DNA from: Darksidea phi
Lineage: Eukaryota; Ascomycota; Dothideomycetes; Pleosporales; Lentitheciaceae
NCBI GenBank assembly: GCA_030770425.1
Contig: JASJFT010000417.1
Span: 1-18,041 of the forward strand
DNA: 18,041 nt
Direction: 5' to 3'
Within the stretch, counting starts at the first letter, position 1. Each line of letters begins with the position of its first letter. The translations under genes and the position numbers were made by a program. Positions 17,935 to 18,041 of this stretch are shown one piece after another. The notes beneath the pieces are model-generated. The model was not told where the DNA came from. It searched no databases and saw only the letters and a list, made by a program, of their open reading frames with translations.

Positions 17935-18041
17935 CTAAGGAAAAGCTATATTACGTAACTATACTATTATAGGGGAGTTTTTGTAATTAATAATAAAATA
18001 TTTATATATAAAGACTAGTATTAAAATTTTAACTATATATA

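Noticed and set aside
1..18041. Mitochondrial, plasmid or naturally AT-rich (protist) genome
   Set aside because: The bias is dinucleotide-specific (CA and TG missing, CG kept in element B) and affects repeated copies independently. The content is chromodomain Gypsy elements. No organelle genes or tRNAs were seen.
1..18041. Short ATG- or alternative-start ORFs in many frames
   Set aside because: ATG is almost absent after RIP, and open stretches are interrupted by TAA/TAG. Short open frames are shadows of decayed pol genes or AT-rich chance.

Overview
This window is heterochromatin-like DNA from a filamentous fungus (most likely a Pezizomycotina ascomycete) that has been almost saturated by repeat-induced point mutation (RIP). 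CA and TG dinucleotides are nearly absent: I count only about 30 in 18 kb, where several hundred of each would be expected, and TA is in great excess. Former Gln and Trp codons now read as stops, and former Cys and His codons read as Tyr. There is no intact gene, tRNA, rRNA or CRISPR array. Everything recognisable is a decayed retroelement, mostly Ty3/Gypsy elements of the chromovirus type (integrase with C-terminal chromodomain).

Layout. 1-78: poly-T tract. 79-820: minus-strand fragment with Gypsy RNase H similarity (element D). 821-15791: apparent minus-strand Gypsy element A. Its 3' LTR is 821-1088 and its candidate 5' LTR is 15524-15791. Its pol is split by a younger plus-strand Gypsy element B at 3577-10615. 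B is complete: two 451-bp LTRs, a 5-bp target duplication GTATC at 3572-3576 and 10616-10620, a polypurine tract, and one gag-pol frame from about 4169 to 9454 with no detected indel. Removing B and one GTATC rejoins A's pol in frame between RNase H and integrase. 15792 to about 16815: plus-strand integrase and chromodomain of another Gypsy element (C). 16860-17909: unassigned RIPped DNA. 17910-17934: a second poly-T run.

Relative age. B keeps many CG dinucleotides and has no detectable frame change. A, C and D have lost most CG as well, and A's coding trace changes frame several times. This agrees with the nesting order: A is older, B inserted later, and both were then mutated.

Most unusual content. 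(1) An antisense coding trace lies between B's pol and its 3' LTR (about 10188 to 9441, minus strand). It has no pol similarity and ends in a coiled-coil-like region. (2) Element A's pol continues past the chromodomain into tandem 25-residue repeats encoded by a 75-bp DNA repeat. (3) The right-hand 268-bp LTR is flanked by a perfect AATAA duplication, so it may be a solo LTR inside element C rather than A's 5' LTR. All translations were made by eye, so domain edges are approximate.
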